Shown here piece after piece: positions 1 to 13,500 of a DNA stretch of 64,000 bases. The notes under the pieces were generated by a model. That model had not been told where the DNA came from. It did not search any database and was given only the letters and a program-made list of their open reading frames with translations. The position numbers and the translations under genes are program-made. Numbering within the stretch: the stretch's first letter is position 1; each line of letters begins with the position of its first letter. The DNA comes from Betaproteobacteria bacterium Ga0077532 (GTDB lineage: Bacteria > Pseudomonadota > Gammaproteobacteria > Burkholderiales > Ga0077523), in NCBI GenBank assembly GCA_001464895.1, contig LNEE01000024.1, positions 62,001 to 126,000 on the forward strand, read 5' to 3'.

Positions 1-1530
1 ATCCGTCACCGAGACGCTGATGCGGAACACGCCGTCGTCGGCATACCGATGACTCGCGACCACGTAGTAGACGCCGTCTTCCTCGATGAGCATCGCAGGC
101 GCCGGATTCGCGGCACCTTCTTGGAATTGCGCGGCATCGCCCCAGTCGATGGAAACCTCCGCCTTGTCGAGATCGCCGACTCCCGAGTCGCTGACCTGCA
201 CCTTCAACTCGACGAGATCCCCTTCATGGCCGTTGCCCTCGGGCGGCAGCGCGATCACCGGCGCGGCGTTCAGCACGGGGAGGTCGAACAGCACGGCATC
301 CTCGCCGCCATCGCCATCCGAAAGGACGAGCTTGAAGCCGAACGTGCCGCGGGCGGCATAGGTGTGGGCCACCCGGACGATGCGCTGGCCTGCGTCGACG
401 AGGATCTCCGCGTCGGCGATGTCGGTACCGTCACCCCAGGTGCCGCTTGCTGTGAAGGTGTCGAAGACGCCGGGATCATCGAAGGCGAAGGCCAGCTCGA
501 TGCGCTCGCCTTGAACCGCCTCGGGCGGGCGGAACTCGCGGAACAGCGGCGCCACATTGGCCACCACCGCGAGCAGGCTGCCGGAGGCTTCGAACTCCCC
601 GTCGTTCACGGTGACGGTCAATCGGAACTCTCCATCCTGGCGGTACCGGTGGTCGCCCACGATCTGCCCGCCGACGAACGCGTCGCCGACGAACTCGGCC
701 TCCCAGGCCTCCGTGGTGACCGTGCCATCGCCCCAGTCGACGGTGACGACGTACTCGGCGTCCGGTGAGCGGTCGAAGAAATGGATGTCGAGGGCGCCGA
801 GCGACACGACACCACCCTCGTCGAGGAACACTTGTTCGGGCAGCGGCCCGAGCTCCACCGGAACATTCACCACATCCACCACGAAGCGATCCTCGCCGAC
901 GCCGCCGTCGTCGTCCTCCACCGTGACGCGGACTTCGTAGCGCCCCTGCTTCTCGTATACGTGGCTGCCATCCAGCAATGCCGTCACACCCGTGCCATCG
1001 GGGCGCTGCACGATCAGGCGCACCTGCTCGACGGTGCCGTCGCCCCAGTCGACCATGGCCGTCAGCTTGTCGTCGCTGCCCGGATCGAAGACCGTGCCTC
1101 TCGCGACGTTCGCCGCCGCCGCGAGGGCGAGGGCCTCCGAGCGCCGGCCGAGGAAGAGCCGCTCCCCCTCGGCGAGCGTGATGTCGTCGCCAGCCTCCAC
1201 CACTGGCGCCACGTTGGCCACCTCGACGGTGAAGCTGTCCGTCGACTGCGCGTCGTCGTCATCGGTCACCGTGACCTGGACGACGTACTTCCCGTTGTCG
1301 GCGTACGCGTGTGTCAGATCCGCGAGCACCTCAGCCATGTCGGCCCCGGGCTCGACCGCCACGCTCACCGATGAACCATCGCCCCACTGGACGTCGATCG
1401 TGAGCGCATCGACACCGCCCTCGTCGATCACGAGCGCCGAAGCCAGCGAGATGACGTCGCCCTCGTCCACGGCGCGATCCTCGCCGGCCTCCACCGACGG
1501 GACACCGTTGATCACCGTCAGATCGAAGGC
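1..1530 (-). repeat. at least five PKD domains, array continuing past the left edge
   Basis: Five consecutive units of roughly 90-120 residues carry the PKD core WGDG or a variant (VQWGDGSS, VDWGDGTVEQ, VDWGDGTVTTE, GTWGDGTD, IDWGDAAQ). Each is followed by an H-x-Y strand and a T-V-D/N-D strand. PKD domains are Ig-like spacers in surface proteins. The last unit is cut by the window edge. Confidence 0.9.
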
Positions 1531-4500
1531 ATAGGGCATCGCAGCGAACGCGACGCCGAAGTCGAACTGGTTCGGTAGCGCCGAGTCCGTCAGGAACGCC
1601 GAGCGCGCGAGTCCCTCGCGGGGATCCTCGGGATCGATCTCGAGGCGGAAGCTCGGACCGACCAGCACGCGGAAGCTGCCCTGATCGAGCGGAGCGAAGC
1701 GGAACGTGCTGCCGCCACCGCTTTCCACGACGCTGTCGTCGGCATCCAGCACCAGCCAGACGATGTCGAACGGGCCGTCGAAGGCCTCGCCGGTTTCCGG
1801 GTCGGTGAGCGTCGCCGTGAACTCGGCGGGCACACCCTCGACGACCGTCGACGGACCGGTCACCGCGATCTCGACGAGATGCTGGTTACCGAAATCGTTG
1901 TCCGTCGAGATCTCGCCGTCCGTCGTGAACCGGACCGTGCGCGTGCCCAGCAGACCCGTCGGCAATGCGTCGCCGCCGATCGTCGGCCGCCAGCCCGCGA
2001 AGGGCACTTCGACCACGGTGAACGCGGCATCGGCACCCGCATCCACCTGCGCGCCCCCGGGCAGGCCGAGACCGCCCTGGCTGACCGAAGACGACGCCGA
2101 GCTGCCACCGAAGATCGATTCGCTGACGACCGCCGTCTCAGTGATCGCCGTCAGCGACAGCGTCGTCGCCCGACCGCCGCCCACCTCGTCGGAGAAGCGC
2201 AGCGTGCCATCGGCGTTGACCGACACGCCGACCGGGATGGACTGGGCATCGAGCAGCCGGTTGAGGTCGGCCGCGAGATCGGCGCGGGTGACGTTGCCCG
2301 CGACATCTGCGGGACGGAGCGTGATACCCCCGTACGAAAAGCCATTGATCCGGACATCCAGACGCACGGTACGCGTGGTCGTCGTCGTGCCGATGATGAT
2401 GGGGTTCCCCAAGCCGAGATCGATGACGTCGTTGACGACGGTGACGAACGCCCCGCCGTTCGGCGCCACGAGCGCCGTCGCGTTGACCATCGCCGGTTCC
2501 CCGACCGGCTGCGACGCCACGTCGCGGAAGGCGTAGTCCCCGTGGATGTCGGTGTAGACGACGGGCTCGCCGGCATCGAGGCCGCCATTGCCGTTCAGGT
2601 CGAGGAAGACCTGCACGCCGTCCTGCGCCCGCTCGCCGGCATCCCGCACACCGTTGCCGTTGACGTCGTCGAACTTCGTCCCGTAGATGGCATTGACGCC
2701 TTGCGTGTAGTCGAACCACGCATCGGTCGCCCGCCCCCGGCCGTCGCCGAGCGCACCGTTCTCGTCCGACACGATGACGGAGATGCGTGCGGTGCCGGAA
2801 CCCGTGCCACCGATGGTGATGTCGCGTCCGACGACCGAGGCCGTGATGCCGGGCGTGTCGGAGACGACCGTGACGTTGAGGGGGTCGCCGTCGGGATCGA
2901 ACGCAGCGACGTGGATGGGCGCCTGCACGCGTGACACGGCACCGATCAGCGATCCGTTGCGGCCGGTCGCGGAACTGTCCACGGCGAGCGCACCCGACAG
3001 CTCGTCGAACTTCCAGTGGCCCACGAGACCGGGCATCTGCGGGATCTCCGCCGCCATGTGCGACCGGATCTCGGCGCCGGTCCGCGCCACGTTCCAGAGG
3101 CGCACCTCGTCGATCTGGCCATTGAAGTTCGAGTAGCCTCCGGACGACTCCTGCGTGCCGCCGATCCGCAGTGCCTGGTTGCTCGTCACCCCGTCGGCCG
3201 CACTGACCGAGCCGGTGCCCACGATCTGACCGTTCAGGTACAGCCGCATGCTGCCGGTCTCGCGATCGATCACGCCGGCGACGTGGTACCACTCCCCCAG
3301 TTCGATCGAGCCGACCGGCGAGTTCACCGCGTACTGCGCGGTGCCATCCGATGTCGTGAAGTGCAGGAAGCCCGCGTTGTTCAGCCACAACGTGTAGTTG
3401 CGGGCCAGCGCATCGGTGCCCGCGCCCTTGTAGACGATCGGCATCCACTGGTTGGGGAACGCCTCGGGCTTGATCCACGCCTCGAGCGTGAGGTTCCGCG
3501 CCAGATCGAGCGCCGCGATGTCCGCGATCGACACCTGCTCGGTCGCGCTGTCGAGATCGATCGCGTTCGGCGTGTCGCCGCGCGGGGCCATCACCCCGAC
3601 GACGGGTTGCCGGTCGGGATCGGCAGCGACGTCGATATCGATCGCCAGTGCGGGCAGATGGATGTCGTGCGTGCGGTTGTTGAGCGGATTGCCGGTGACG
3701 TCGAGCACGCGGAGGTTCGGGAAGGTCGGCGCATCGACCCGGCGCAGCATCACGCCGTCGGCCGCGATGATCCCCGCCGTGGCTGCGCTGATCGAGACCT
3801 CGATCGTGCGGTCGTCGACGCCACCGGGACCCACCTTGATCGTGCCACCCAGGCTCTGCCACGTCGTGCCGTCGAGCGTGAGACCCACGGGATCCTGCGT
3901 CTGGTCCACGTTGCCACGCAGACCGGGTTCGCGGACATAGACGACCTGACCGTCGTCGATGATCTCCGGCCGCGCGAAGTACTCGATGCCGTCCCGCTCG
4001 GCGCTGAAGAAGAAGTTCTTCGGCTGATCGCCGAACGCATCGTCGCCGGGCAGGTAGTCGTCGTCGTAGATCACCGTCGCATACACGCGGTACGCGCCGA
4101 ACTCGTGCACCTCGGACGCCTCCACGATGTCCGTGCCGACGGTGACCGTGCCGCTGCCGCCGAACTGCGGATCGTGGGCGATCCCGCCCTGGAGCAGATC
4201 GGTGCGGAATCCGGCCTGGCCGATGCCGAGCTTCGGATCCGCGAAGGTGTGGCTCGTGAGGTTCACGACCAGAAGCAGGTCGGCGCCGTCCAGCGCGCCG
4301 AACATGCCGGGCAGTGCACCGTCGACGCGGATGATCGCGAACTGCCGATCGCTCGGTCCGGACGTGAAGACGCTCTCGTCCAGAAGATCGCGGGCATCGA
4401 TGTCGAGGAACCCGTACGCCGCCGCGCCGCCTTCCAGCCCCGGGATGAGCGGTGTGCTGTACGCGAAGGTGCCCGAGGTCGAGCGGAGGAACGGATTCAG

Positions 4501-7500
4501 CTCGTACGTTCCGAAGACACGTTGTTCCTGCCCGGTCACGGTGAGGCCCGGGATGAGTTCGTAGATGCCGCTGTTGCGGCCGATCACGCCGCGGCCGTCA
4601 TCGCCGTCGGTCGCCGCGCCCAGCCCGGATCCCCCGGCCGCCGAGAACGTCGCGCCGGTGGCATCCACCTGAGTGCCCACGAGCTTGACCGTGCCGCCAC
4701 CGCCGCCACCGCCATCGCCGCCGCGCGCGCCCGGCCCGCCGCTGCCGCCTGCACCGCCGGTCCCGCCGTTGCCGCCCGCACCGCCATTGCCGGCGCTGCC
4801 CGGACCGAAGCCGCCGGCACCGCCGAGACTGCCCGGCGTGCCCGGGGAGCCCGCCGTCCCGAAGGTGCCGGGAAGACCGGTCCCGCCGTCGGCACCGTCC
4901 GCACGCAGCGTGGAACCCGCCGCCAGGATCCGCCCGTTCGCGAGGATCTCGAAGGCACCGCCGCCGCCGCCGCCCACCGCACCGTCGCCACCCAGTGCGC
5001 CGTTGCCGCCGACGCCACCAATGCCGCCATTGCCGCCGGTGCCGCCATTGCCGCCGGCCGACGGGAAGAACGACGAGGTGAAGATGCCGGAGAACGACAG
5101 CACGCCGGCATCCCCGCCGCCGCCGCCACCGCCACCGGAGCCCCCCCCGCCGGAGCCACCGCCACCACCGCCACCGCCACCGCCGCCGCCACTGCCACCA
5201 CTGCCGCCGACCAGGCTGCCATAGCCGCCCAGATGTCCGCCGCCGAGGCCGGCGCCGCCCACGAGCGCGGGGGAACCCGCACCGCCGCCACTGCCGAAGC
5301 CGTTGCCACCGGCACTGCCGTTGTTGTTGGACGGCGTGCTGCCGCTGCCGCCGAACCCGCCGAACGCGCCGAACCCGTAGAAACCGCCGAAGCCGCCCTG
5401 CCCCCCGCCGCCCCCGGTGGCCACGGCATCGACATTGCCGAAGCCTGCGCCGCCTGCGCCACCCGGGGTGCCGTTGGCACCGCTGGCGCCGAACTGTCCG
5501 AACGATCCGAACCCGCCCTGCTGTCCCGGCGCGCCTTCGGGTGCACCCAGGAACGGGGAAGCACCGGCCCCACCGGCGCCGCCGAAACCACCAGCCCCGG
5601 GAAGCGTGGCGCCGTTGCCGCCCGTCCCGCCGCTGCCCGCCGCGCCGCCCACACCACCGCCCGCCGAAGCATTGCGTCCTGCCGCCGAGGCATCGAGGAT
5701 CGCGTCCGGCGAGATCCACACGTCGTCGGCGACGACGATCGAGAGCGGACGGCCGCCGACGATGCGGAGCGTGTCCGCGGGAATGGTGAGATCGCCGCGC
5801 ACGTAGAGACGCGTGATGCCGTCGGCGTCGTCGATGTCGGCCGTGAAGAGCGTCCCGTAGAACCGGTCGGCGAAGGCATCGTCGCCGGTGATCGCGCCGG
5901 TGTCGGTGTCGATCGTGACCGAGCGGCCGCCCACGTCGAAGGCAACGGCGTCGGGCGTCGTCGGCGCGAAGATCGTCAGTCCGCTGACGGTCGCCGAGGT
6001 GTCCGAACCGCGGACGACGTAGAGCACGTCCTCGCTGCGCGAGTCGGCTTCGGGCCACGTGACGTAGACCTCGTACGTGCCGGGATCGAGGTCGGCGAAC
6101 GTCCACGTGGGCGTGCTGCCAACGAGATCCGGGCGGAAGAGATAGTCGCCCTCGAAGGCCTGATCGGTGGGCCGCTGGTTCGCGAGCCACGTCCCGATGT
6201 CGCCGCCGACGCGGAAGCCGGAGTCCTTGGCGTCGATGACCCCGTCGCCGTTGTCGTCGGTGATCGCATCGCCGTTGTCGATGATGCGGGTGTCGGCCAT
6301 CCGCTCCAGATCGCGGATGCGATTGCCGTCGAGCCGGAGCACCTCGAGCGCCGGGAGATCGGCGAGCGGACGCACCGTCTCGATGGCCTGCGACTTCAGG
6401 CTGAGCACGCGGAGATCCTCGAGCGGCGCGAGCCATGCCGTGTCGGCCACCGGCCTGGGCGTGCTGGTGAAGAGCACGCTCTCGGGAATGACCTGGCGAC
6501 CGCCGTTCACCGGGTCGTACTCCAGCACCACGCCAGCTGCGCCGGTGCGCTCGAAGTAGTCGACGCGGATCGTGTGGTAACCCTTGGTGAGCGTGATCGG
6601 CGCCGAGGCCTTCTCGGACATCGCGTGCAGCCCGTTGTGGTCGATCACGACGTTGCCGTCGATCGTGAGACGGCTGCCGTCGTCGCTGGTCAGGTAGAAC
6701 GTGACCGGGCCATCCTCCGAGAGGTAGATGGAGCCCTGCCAGATCACGTAGAAGTTGTCGGGCTGCAGACCCGGGAGGAAGCTGCCGGACGTCGACGCGA
6801 AGTCGATGTTCGCGTCCACCCGGCTGTTGAAGAACTGCACCTCCGGATTCGCGAGATCCGCGAGATCGTTGATGACCCCGTCCAGCGCCGGGCCAAACCC
6901 GGGCACATCGACGCCCCGATAGTAGAAGCCGTTGAGGCCGTTCGTGACCACGTTGTCCATCGACAGCAGATCGAGCGAACGCTGCGTGCCGTCGGGCTGC
7001 AGGAAGCGCAGATTCGCTACGTCGTCCTTCAGGCCGTCGAGCGTCGCCTGGCTGGTCGGCATCGATCGGTCGATCGACAGGCGCGCCAGTTCGCGCAGAC
7101 GGGCGAGATCCTGCAGGTCGCTCGCGCCGGTGTTGAAGTCGAGCGCGAGGTTCTCGAGCGACTTCAGGCCGACCTGGGTGTCTCTACCGTCCTCGGCCAC
7201 ATCCACCACGTACGTCGGGTTCGGACCACTGCCCTCCCGGTCGAACTCGATCGGGGTCGCCTCGGGGCCCGCCTTGCGCTTGCCGAACTGGCCCGGGATG
7301 AGGGACTGCAGATCCGACGAGGTGACGCTGTTGTTCGCGAGGTTCAGCGTCTGCAGATTGACCGCGAATTCCAGGCCCTTCAGATCGCTCACATTGCGCG
7401 AGCTGGCGTCGAGCATCGCGATCTCCGCGAGATCGCTCGCCCACAGACGTTCGCGGAAGTTGCTGCCGGACGACAGCGAGATCGACGTATTGCCGCTGCC

Positions 7501-10500
7501 GCTGTCGGGATGGATCAGCGTGCGACCGTTCCAGTCGGTCGTGATGGGCAGGCCGAGCGCCTCGGCGAGCGCCAGCTGCAGCCCCTGGTCGGAAATGGTG
7601 ACGAGCGCATCGGTCGCCGCGAGCGGCTTGTTGGAGAGTTCCTCGTTGGTGACGACCGGATCGATGGTGTCCTCCGGCTGGAGGTCGCGCACCTCGATCT
7701 TCTCGGCGATGAAGGCATCGCGACCGCTGTCGCCGTAGATGCGGTCGAGACCCTTGCCGCCGACGATGAGATCGTCGCCGTCATCGCCGTGGATCGTGTC
7801 GCGGTCGTCGTAGTCGTGCGACCAGCCGCGGATCGGCGCGGCGAGCGTCAGCGTGTACTCGGCATCGGCCGCGACCGCACCGCCCGCGCTGTAGACGCGT
7901 GCGAAGTAGGTGCCGGCGTCCGAGTTGCGCAGGTCGATGATCGACTTGCCCTTGTCGACCAGCTTGCCGTCCGCCGTATAGAGGTCCACGAGCATCGACG
8001 GTCGCGCCGCCTGCACCGCAAGACCGGTGCGGCCCGTCGACGCGCCCCCGGCCACCGCGAAGGCGACCGGCCCCTCGGTGTCGAGTGCATCGACGCGGAT
8101 GGTGACGCGGCTGTCGCCACGCGCGAGCGCCGCGTTGATGGCCGCGGTGAGATCCACCTGTGCCTGGCCGCCCACCATCGCATAGGCCGTGGTGAATGCC
8201 GCCTCCGCCGTGTAGTCGGCCGCGGTCACCCGGTCGTCGCCCTCGGCCGCGAGCACGCTCACGCGGAGATCGATGGGCGGCGGCGAGATGCGATCGATGC
8301 TGTACGTGCCGGCCGTCGTGCCGTCGGACACCCAGAGCTTGTCGTCCGCATTGAAGTAGAGCCGCCCGCCGACCGACGCCAGGCCGAACGGCGTGCCGAT
8401 GGGACCGTTGATCGTCTGGATGTCGCCGACGGCGCCCGAGGTCACCCGCAGGCGGCCGCCCTGGGTGAAGAAGAGGCGATCGCCGGCAGTCGTCCGCACC
8501 GCTTCCATGTCGCCCGCGAAGCTGCTCGCCGCGCCGGGCGACAGATCGGCGATCCGCACCGTCCCGCCTGCCGTGCCGTTGGTGCGATACAGCTCGTAGC
8601 CGCTCACGCCGTCGTTGGCAGTGAAGTAGGTGAAGTCGCCCGAGGTGATGAAGCCGAACGGATACGAACTGTTGATCTGGCCGGGCTGGGTCGGGAAGAG
8701 GATGAGTTCGGTGAAACCACCGCCGAAGACCGGCGCCGCAGGCTGAGCGCCGGGCGCGGCAGGTGAAAGCGGCGAAAGGATGATGTCGTCGAAGAAGAAG
8801 CCGCTGCGTGGCGCGGTGTCGGTCGCGATGTTCCGCAGCAGCGAGACGGTCCCGGTGACGGCATCGCCGATCCAGAGCTCGCGGCCCGTCCCGGTGCCGG
8901 ACGTGTACGGGCCATCGTTCCGATCGCGGGCGGCGAAGATGAACTTGCCCCCGGCGAGCGCGGTGGGCTCGGTCGGATACGACGTCGTCCCGGGGATCGT
9001 CGCGAAGGGCGTCACCACGCTCGAGCCTGCGGCGACGCGGTACAACTCGCGGTTGTCGAAGGTGCCACCCGACACCTGCGCAGAGAAGACGAGCGCACCG
9101 TCGACCGCGGCGAGTCCGAACGCATTCGTCGCGCCGACAGGCAGCGCCAGTGCGGAGACCGCACCGGCCGAGGCCCGATACAGCACGCCGTTCCCGGCGA
9201 GGTAGAGGTCGTCGCCCACAACCGTCAGTTCGAACGGATTGATGCCCGCCCCCCCGGCCACGATCTGCGTGCCGGCCTCGGTGCCGTCCGTCACCCAGAG
9301 ATCGTTGTCGGTGGACGAGACGCCGAAGTACAGGCGATCACCGGTCCGAATCGAGGCCTGGGAGCCGTCGAGGCCGAGGCTCGCACCGCCGCTCACCGTG
9401 AACCCGATGATGCCGTCGTCGGCTGACGCGAAGCGCAGGCTGCCCGCGTTGTCGGCCACGGTCACCGCCTGCGCGCCGAAGCCTGCCGCTGCAAGAGCCA
9501 CCTGCAGGCGCGCGCCGATGTCGGCGACGAGGTCGGCGAACGTCGAGTTGTCGGAGGTGCGCACGCCAGTGCCCGCGAACGGCACCGTCACCGGCACGGT
9601 GGCGACACTGCCATCCGTGCGCGTCACGGTGAGCGTGAACGCGAGCGGGATGACGGGGCGACCGTTGGCGGGGAGCCCCTGCGCGGCCGACACCGTGACG
9701 GTGTTGGGCGAGGTCACGTCGGCCGCGAAACCCAGCGACGAGGCGCCTGTGAGGCGGATGCGGACGATGTCGAGACCCGCAACGGTGTTCGCCGCGACCA
9801 GTTCCAGGTTGCCGGCGCGGACCACGAACGACACGGCCCCCGCCTGGAATCCCGACGCCGACAGGCGCGTGCTGAGGGCCTGGTTGAGGTCTGCGGCGAG
9901 ATCGTTCAGCGTGGTGTTGGTCGTCGTGGCCGCGCCGAGCAGCGTGACCGAAAGATCGGTGGTCGTGCCGCCCAGCCGGGTGAGCGCGACCCCGAAAGTG
10001 AGGCCCGCCGTCTGCCCGTTCACGGGTCCGGGATCGTCGGCCGCGACCGCGACCTGGTGCACGGCGTTCACGCTGGTGCCGAAGCCCGCGGGATCCGCAT
10101 CGACGACCCGCATGCGGACGATGGCGTCGTCCGCGACCGAGAACACGAGGCGGCCCCCGACGGGCGTCCTGGTCACCGTGATGTCGGTCGCGTCGAAGCC
10201 GCTCGCCACGAGGGCCGCTTCGAGCTGGGTGCGGACTTCGTCCTCGAGCTGCTCGGCCGAGGTGTTGCCGCGCGTCTCGGAGAACGGGACGACCACGGCC
10301 ACGTTCGTCTGCTGCCCATCCAGCGTGACGAGTTCCAGCGTGAAGCGGAAATCGACCGCGGGCTGACCGTCCGCGGGACCGGCCGCTGCCGCGTCGAGCT
10401 GGGCGAGGCCCGTGATCGCCGTCAGGTCGTAGGCCGCGCCGGGGAGGACCGCGACCCGGAGCGTCCCGGCCTCGGTGCCATCGGTCTTCCAGAGTTCCAC

Positions 10501-13500
10501 GCCGGTGAACGTCGGGTTCGCCGTGAAGTAGAGCGTGCCCGCGACGTCCACGAGATCCTGCGGGCTCGACCCGGTGGCTCCGGGATTCAGATCCTTCACG
10601 AGCCGCGTGCCGGACTCGGTGCCGTCGGTCACCCACAGCTCCATGCCACGGGCCGCGGTCTGACCGGTGAAGTACATGCGACCGCCCGAGGCCACCAGAT
10701 TGCCGATGCCCGTCGGTGCGTCGGCGGGCTGGTTGGCGGCGGGGGCATCCAGCGTGAGGACTGCCGAGCCGAGCGCCTGCGTGTCGCCCACCAGGCCGAG
10801 GAGTTGTCCGAGATCGAATTCGAGAACGGCACCGCGGGTGACCGTGGCGTTCACGGAATAGGTGCGTGCGAAGCCCGCTGTCGGGCGGAAGGTCGCACCG
10901 TCGCGCACCTGGTTCTCGAAGCCGCGATCACCGCCGAACCACTGGATCGGCGTGCCGGGCGACCCGAAGGCGTAGAACGGGTCGAAGGCGATGACGCCCG
11001 CGCCATCGGCGCCGACGCTGCCGTCCTTCCAGCCGAGCGTGTACCCCGCGCCGACGGCATCGCTGCCGCTCGTCACGCCGAAGTCGAACTCGTAGGGCTG
11101 GTTGCCGGTGACCGCGCGCGTGGTCCCGGTGCCGGTGATCTCGTAGCTGCCGTCGGAGCGCAGCTTGAAGATGACCGGGGTGATGCTCCGCGTGCCCGAG
11201 AAGTCCCCGGTGAAGAGCGACCACTTCGCGACCCTGCCCTCCGTGGAGAACCCGTAACCGGAGAAGAGGCTGCCCACGGCCGTGTCGACCAGGCTCCGCG
11301 CGATGCTGTCGACGCCGGTGCGCGTCGTCTGCGCCGCGGTCGCGCTGCTGCCCACCGGAGCCACCGCCTCGATGAAGTTGTCGGAGAGCCCCGGGTTCAC
11401 GCGGATGTAGGTCTCCGCATCGCCATCGCCCAGCGTGGAAAAGCTGTACCACGTCTCGATCTCGCCGGCGCCGAGCGTGCGGTTGTACTCGAGCGGACGG
11501 TTCGACCCTGGACGCACGACGAACGCGCCCGTGTCGCTGTTCGCCAGCACGACGATCTCCGAGGCCGCCGGGAGATCCGGCGCGCGGCTCGCGCCGTACG
11601 CCACGAAGACCCTGCCCGCCTTGGCCACCGGCCGGGCCGCGACGAGATCGGAGAAGCCGGCACCCACCACGATGTCGTCGATGCCGTCGCCGTCGATGTC
11701 GAGACGCGGCGTCGCGGACAGCGTGCCGAAGCGGTCGGTCTCGAACTGGCCCGCGATCCGCACGTCGGCGTCGTCCGGATTCGCCCCCGGATCTGCGCTC
11801 GTGAGTGCGAGCTGGCTCGAGCGATTGGTCACGTCGAAGAACACCCACGCACCACCGCGATTGTTCGCATCGAGGTTCGTGGTGCCACCGGCGGCCCGCA
11901 GCTGGCTGGACGTCTCGCCGACCAGCAGATCCTGGCGACCGTCGCCGTCGAAGTCGCCGGCCGTCGCCGTCAACGTCCCGATCGTGCTGATGGCCTCGGG
12001 GGCCTCGGCGCGCGGCTGACGCGAGATCGTGATGTCGGCGTCGGCGGGCCGCAGCCGGAGCTGCGCGCCACCCGCCCGGTACTCGACGCCACCCTGGAAG
12101 ACGAACAGGCCGCCTTCACGCAGGAGAGCACTCTCGCCGACGAGTTCGCCATCGCCGGGCAGGCGCGATTCGATGCTTCGGCCGATGGCGAAATCGTCAT
12201 AGCCGTCGCGGTTCAGGTCACCCAGCTCGGACACCGAGGCCGCGAACGAGAAGTCCTCGATGATCGCCTTCGCCGAGCTCAACTCCTGGCTGCCGCGGGC
12301 GGTCATCACGTAGCCACGGCCGTGGGTGATCGCCTGGCCGTTGGGCAGGAACACGCCGAGGAAGCCGGCGTCGCCCACGACGAGATCGTCGCGACCGTTC
12401 CCATCGACGTCACCGGCCACCGTCACCCGGTAGTTCGACGGGATGGCCACGAGTCCCGAATTCAACCACGAGGCGCCGCCGAAGAGCTGGGTCGCGTAGG
12501 TGAGGCGGTTGGTGGGGTCGATGAAGATGTCCGCCAGCGTCGTGGCCGTGTTCGAGTTCCACAGCGCAGCGCCGGACCACACGCGGGCGATGGTGTCCGC
12601 GTTGCCGGCGCCGGTCCGATTGAAGGCCGTCGCCGACGACACGACGATGTCCGCGAAGCCGTCGTCGTTCCAGTTCGCCACCGAGACCACGGGCGCAGCG
12701 GCCGTCCGCACCGTCATCCGGCGGACGAGGTTCTGCCCGGGCTGCGCGAGCCTCGCGACCACCCAGGCCTCGTCGATCACCCGCGGCAGTTCCTCGCCCA
12801 CCACGGCGCCGGAGATGACCGTGATCGTCGAGAAGCCCGTGCTGTCGTTGCGGCGGACGAACACGACGTCGGTGAGGCCCGTGTCGTTGGGGCTCTGGCC
12901 GCTCACGTCGCCGAGGCGGTCGGCCACGCGACCGAGATCGCTGCCGAAGATGATGTTGGCTTCGTCCCGGGCGTTGCCGATGGCGTCCAGCTTCAGCGGG
13001 CCGAGGATCAGGTAACCGCCCGCGGCACCGGCGACGATGACGTCTCCGCGACGATCCCCGTTGAAGTCCTCCAGGTCGATCACGCGCGAAAGTTGTTCGT
13101 TGGTGGCGTCGCCGGTGATGGCGAACGCGTTGCCGAGCGACGGATTGACGTCCTCGGAGATGTCGATGCCCGGGACGGGCGTCGCGCCGAAGGCCGGCGC
13201 CACCGGCGTCGCCATCTCGAAGCGGAACGGGCGCGGTGTCTCCTTCGCAACAGGGGCGGTGGTGCCGGTGGCCGGGGCGTCCCCGAACTGGGTGATGTCG
13301 TAGAAGCGCAGCGAGTCGCCGAACGGCGCCGAGAGGGCGAGGCGGGTGGAGACGGAATCGTCCCCGGCGCGCACTTCGGCCGTGCCGATGAAGAGCGAGC
13401 GCGGCACCGCGACGGATGTGCCGAAGGCGGCACGCTCCGGCTCGAACAGGATGTCGGCGGGCGGCGGCGCGATGAGCGCCCCCGGCGTCGTCTGCGCCAG

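Noticed and set aside
4680-5690. CRISPR-like short repeats
   Set aside because: The repeats are degenerate glycine triplets in frame with the giant gene, with no unique spacers and no cas genes.
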